From NCBI GenBank assembly GCA_050050615.1, contig JASFTV010000210.1, positions 1 to 6,263 on the forward strand: a DNA stretch of 6,263 nucleotides, read 5' to 3'. A program made the translations under genes and the position numbers. Every line of letters begins with the position of its first letter. Position 1 is the first letter of the stretch. Origin of the DNA: JASFTV01 sp050050615. Its GTDB lineage: Bacteria; Desulfobacterota; DSM-4660; Desulfatiglandales; HGW-15. The notes beneath the pieces were generated by a model that was not told where the DNA came from, did no database searches, and worked only from the letters and a program-made list of their open reading frames with translations. Shown here one piece after another: positions 3,929-6,263 of this stretch.

Positions 3929-6263
3929 ATGAGATTCATAGCTGACTTGCACATACACTCTCACTTCTCTCGCGCCACCTCCCGGGACCTGGTTCCTGAG
4001 CAACTCGCCGTCTGGGCTCAGAAAAAAGGAATCACCCTGATTGGTACGGGCGATTTCACACATCCAGGCTGGGTCGCCGAACTTCAGGAGAAGTTGGTGG
4101 AGGCAGAAAACGGGCTTTACCAGTTGAGGCCTGATTTACAGGAAGAGATTAAAAGCGCTGTTCCGCTCTCCTGCCAGGCACCTGCACGTTTCTTACTTTC
4201 AGGCGAAATCAGCTGTATCTACAAGCGGGCCGGAAAAACAAGAAAAATACATAACCTGGTTCTCTTGCCTGATTTTGACGCCGTCATAAGGCTGAAGCAA
4301 CGCCTGGAGCGGATAGGCAATATCACCTCTGACGGAAGACCGATTTTGGGACTTGATTCCAGGGATCTCCTGGAGATCGTGCTCGAGGTAAGCGATAGGG
4401 CGTTTTCCATCCCCGCCCATATATGGACCCCATGGTTTTCTCTTTTTGGCTCTAAATCGGGCTTTGAATCCCTGGAGGCGTGTTTCGGTGACCTCACCTC
4501 ACACATTCGTGCCCTTGAAACGGGTCTCTCTTCGGATCCACCCATGAACCGATGTCTCTCTTCCCTCGACGACTACATTCTGGTTTCGAACTCCGATGCC
4601 CACTCCCCGTCTAAACTCGGCAGAGAGGCTAACATTTTCGATATCGCTTTGGATTACGATCACATCACAGAGGCCATGATCCAAAAAACCGGATTCGAGG
4701 GCACCATCGAGTTCTTTCCACAAGAGGGCAAATATCATTTCGATGGGCACCGCAAATGTCAGGTGAGGCTTCATCCCCGTCAAACCAGGGATCATCAGGG
4801 AATCTGCCCCACTTGCGGGAAACCTCTGACCATTGGTGTCATGCACCGCGTTTTGGAGCTCTCAGATCGCGACACCCCAAAACTCTCAAAAGACTTTTAC
4901 AGCCTGATCCCGCTGCCCGAAATCCTATCTGAAATTCTAGGCTGTGGCCCCTCTACAAAAAAAGTCTCCTCCCTCTATGAAGCGCTTCTTGAAGCCCTCG
5001 GTCCAGAACTGCATATCCTTATGGGGGCCTCCCTCAAGGATATTGAGGGTCTGGGAGGTCCTCTCCTCGGAGAGGCCATCCACAGAATGCGGCGGAATCA
5101 AGTCATCTGCCAAGAGGGCTACGACGGTGAATACGGGCTGATCCGGCTCTTTGAGCCGGCAGAGATAAGCGAACTCTCCGGCCAGACTTCCCTTTTCTGT
5201 TTCACCGATGGGGGAACGGCACAAAAGGAAGAAGCATTTCCCTCCGGCAAGCTATCCGTTCAAAAAATAGAGGCCCGTTCAGAGCGCGATCAAGCCCATC
5301 CTTCAGACCCTATTCTAGATCCGCTGAATGAAGCCCAGAGGCAGGCCGTCCTTCATCAAGGCGCCCATCTTCTAATCGTGGCAGGCCCCGGTACAGGCAA
5401 GACCATGACCCTATCCCATCGGATCGCCTACCAGATTCATTCAGGGCAAGTAGCGCCGGAACAGATCCTCGCCGTCACCTTCACCAATAAAGCGGCCAAA
5501 GAGATGGAAAAAAGGCTTGCTGCGTTGCTCTCTGAAGAAGTTTCAGGGCGAATCCGGATCGGCACCTTTCATAACTTCTGCTTGGAAGTCCTCAGGAACG
5601 AGGCCAATAAACTGAATCTGCCCCGTGATTTCACCCTTTGTTCAGAGCTGGATGCCTCAATCCTCGTGCAACAGGCCCTTACCGAATCAAAGAAAGGGAC
5701 TCGGGGAACGGCAAGATTCCAGAAAACCCTCCCCGCCCTCAAGATGGCCACCGTCATGGGTGACCGTCATGACCCAGTCCAAGATCCCTTTTACCCTGTT
5801 TACCAGAAATACCAGCAAAAGCTGAACGACCTGGGCATGCTTGACCTGAATGACCTGGAGGTGGAAACCCTGAGACTCTTTCAAGATGACCCTGATGTCT
5901 GCTCGGATTATGGGGAGCGCTTTCCTAAGATTTTCGTGGATGAGTATCAGGATACGAATCCGATTCAGGTCGCCCTTCTAAAAGCGCTTGTTCGCGGAAG
6001 CCGTGGCGAGATTTGCGCTATAGGGGATCCGGATCAGGCCATATATGGGTTTAGGGGGGCTGATGTCAAAAACTTCCACCGCTTTTCGAATGATTTTCCG
6101 GGTGCCGTACAGATCCTTCTGTCCAAGAATTACCGCTCTACCCAGACCATTCTTGATGCGGCCTCTGCACTGATGGAAAAATCAGAACCTCTCAAATGTG
6201 AAACGGGAAGTGGAGACCTCATCCATGTCGCCTCCTGCCGGACCCCATCTGAAGAGGCGGAAT
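3929..6263 (+). CDS. Endonuclease Q-like PHP nuclease fused to UvrD/Rep helicase (partial, 3' end outside window)
   Basis: 778 codons are visible and the frame is open at the right edge. Residues 1-~415 match the whole of endonuclease Q (TIGR00375-like). They comprise a PHP domain with H-I-H (8, 10), G-T-G-D (Asp42), Glu93, His108, P-A-H-I-W-T-P-W (His164) and S-D-A-H (Asp223, His225). A zinc-finger region follows, with Cys277 and C-P-T-C (293, 296), then a helical tail ending near Y-D-G-E-Y-G. Studied EndoQ enzymes nick DNA 5' of uracil, hypoxanthine and abasic sites. After a linker (~416-460) comes an SF1A helicase: Q motif L-N-E-A-Q-R-Q-A-V (466-474), Walker A AGPGTGKT (485-492), motif Ia V-T-F-T-N-K-A-A (516-523), motif II V-D-E-Y-Q-D-T (670-676), motif III with G-D-P-D-Q (699-703) and motif IV N-Y-R-S (734-737). 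Motifs V and VI lie beyond the window. A stop at 3899-3901 leaves ATG 3929 as the only standard start. The role, repair of deaminated DNA by nicking plus unwinding, is inferred from the fusion. Confidence 0.92.
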   Translation, partial: MRFIADLHIHSHFSRATSRDLVPEQLAVWAQKKGITLIGTGDFTHPGWVAELQEKLVEAENGLYQLRPDLQEEIKSAVPLSCQAPARFLLSGEISCIYKRAGKTRKIHNLVLLPDFDAVIRLKQRLERIGNITSDGRPILGLDSRDLLEIVLEVSDRAFSIPAHIWTPWFSLFGSKSGFESLEACFGDLTSHIRALETGLSSDPPMNRCLSSLDDYILVSNSDAHSPSKLGREANIFDIALDYDHITEAMIQKTGFEGTIEFFPQEGKYHFDGHRKCQVRLHPRQTRDHQGICPTCGKPLTIGVMHRVLELSDRDTPKLSKDFYSLIPLPEILSEILGCGPSTKKVSSLYEALLEALGPELHILMGASLKDIEGLGGPLLGEAIHRMRRNQVICQEGYDGEYGLIRLFEPAEISELSGQTSLFCFTDGGTAQKEEAFPSGKLSVQKIEARSERDQAHPSDPILDPLNEAQRQAVLHQGAHLLIVAGPGTGKTMTLSHRIAYQIHSGQVAPEQILAVTFTNKAAKEMEKRLAALLSEEVSGRIRIGTFHNFCLEVLRNEANKLNLPRDFTLCSELDASILVQQALTESKKGTRGTARFQKTLPALKMATVMGDRHDPVQDPFYPVYQKYQQKLNDLGMLDLNDLEVETLRLFQDDPDVCSDYGERFPKIFVDEYQDTNPIQVALLKALVRGSRGEICAIGDPDQAIYGFRGADVKNFHRFSNDFPGAVQILLSKNYRSTQTILDAASALMEKSEPLKCETGSGDLIHVASCRTPSEEAE

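Noticed and set aside
3772..3954. Minus-strand open frame of 60 codons in the divergent spacer
   Set aside because: It overlaps the start of the EndoQ gene and its proposed promoter, has no ribosome site and no recognisable protein.
4199..4846. Three overlapping minus-strand open frames
   Set aside because: They run antisense to the EndoQ PHP domain, where the plus-strand frame carries the conserved metal ligands.

Overview
The window carries five protein genes, two of them cut by the window edges. They form two divergent transcription units around a spacer of about 300 bp. Moderate GC, clear Shine-Dalgarno sequences on most genes and the gene types (CoaE fused to DUF169, DUF2889 proteins, an endonuclease Q/UvrD helicase fusion) suggest a bacterium, most likely of the Desulfobacterota (former Deltaproteobacteria). 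That placement is inference from family knowledge, not from a marker gene. No RNA gene, mobile element, CRISPR array or long repeat was seen.

Leftward unit (minus strand, right to left). A short DUF2889-like protein (3624-3130) is followed by a DUF2889-PHP phosphoesterase fusion (3036-1852). Next is a DUF169-dephospho-CoA kinase fusion (1868-453), which overlaps the previous gene by 17 bp. Last is a COG1237-type metallo-beta-lactamase-fold hydrolase that runs off the left edge (394-<1). Close spacing, the overlap and good ribosome sites suggest one operon. The first two genes carry paralogous DUF2889-like domains that align over their whole length, so a duplication seems likely. The only assignable metabolic step is the last reaction of coenzyme A synthesis.

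Rightward unit (plus strand). A long open frame starts at 3929 and leaves the window still open after 778 codons. Its first ~410 residues match the whole layout of endonuclease Q (PHP nuclease, zinc finger, helical tail), an enzyme that cuts 5' of deaminated bases and abasic sites. After a linker comes a UvrD/Rep-type superfamily 1A helicase with Q motif and motifs I, Ia, II, III and IV in view. A natural reading is a one-protein excision-repair machine: nick at a deaminated base, then unwind from the nick. The spacer holds a plausible sigma-70 promoter in each direction. The rightward one is placed so that transcription would begin at or next to the ATG.

Three of the five genes are multidomain fusions that pair a known enzyme with another domain, and the two poorly understood domains involved (DUF2889, DUF169) sit in one operon. 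The fusions are the most informative part of the window.
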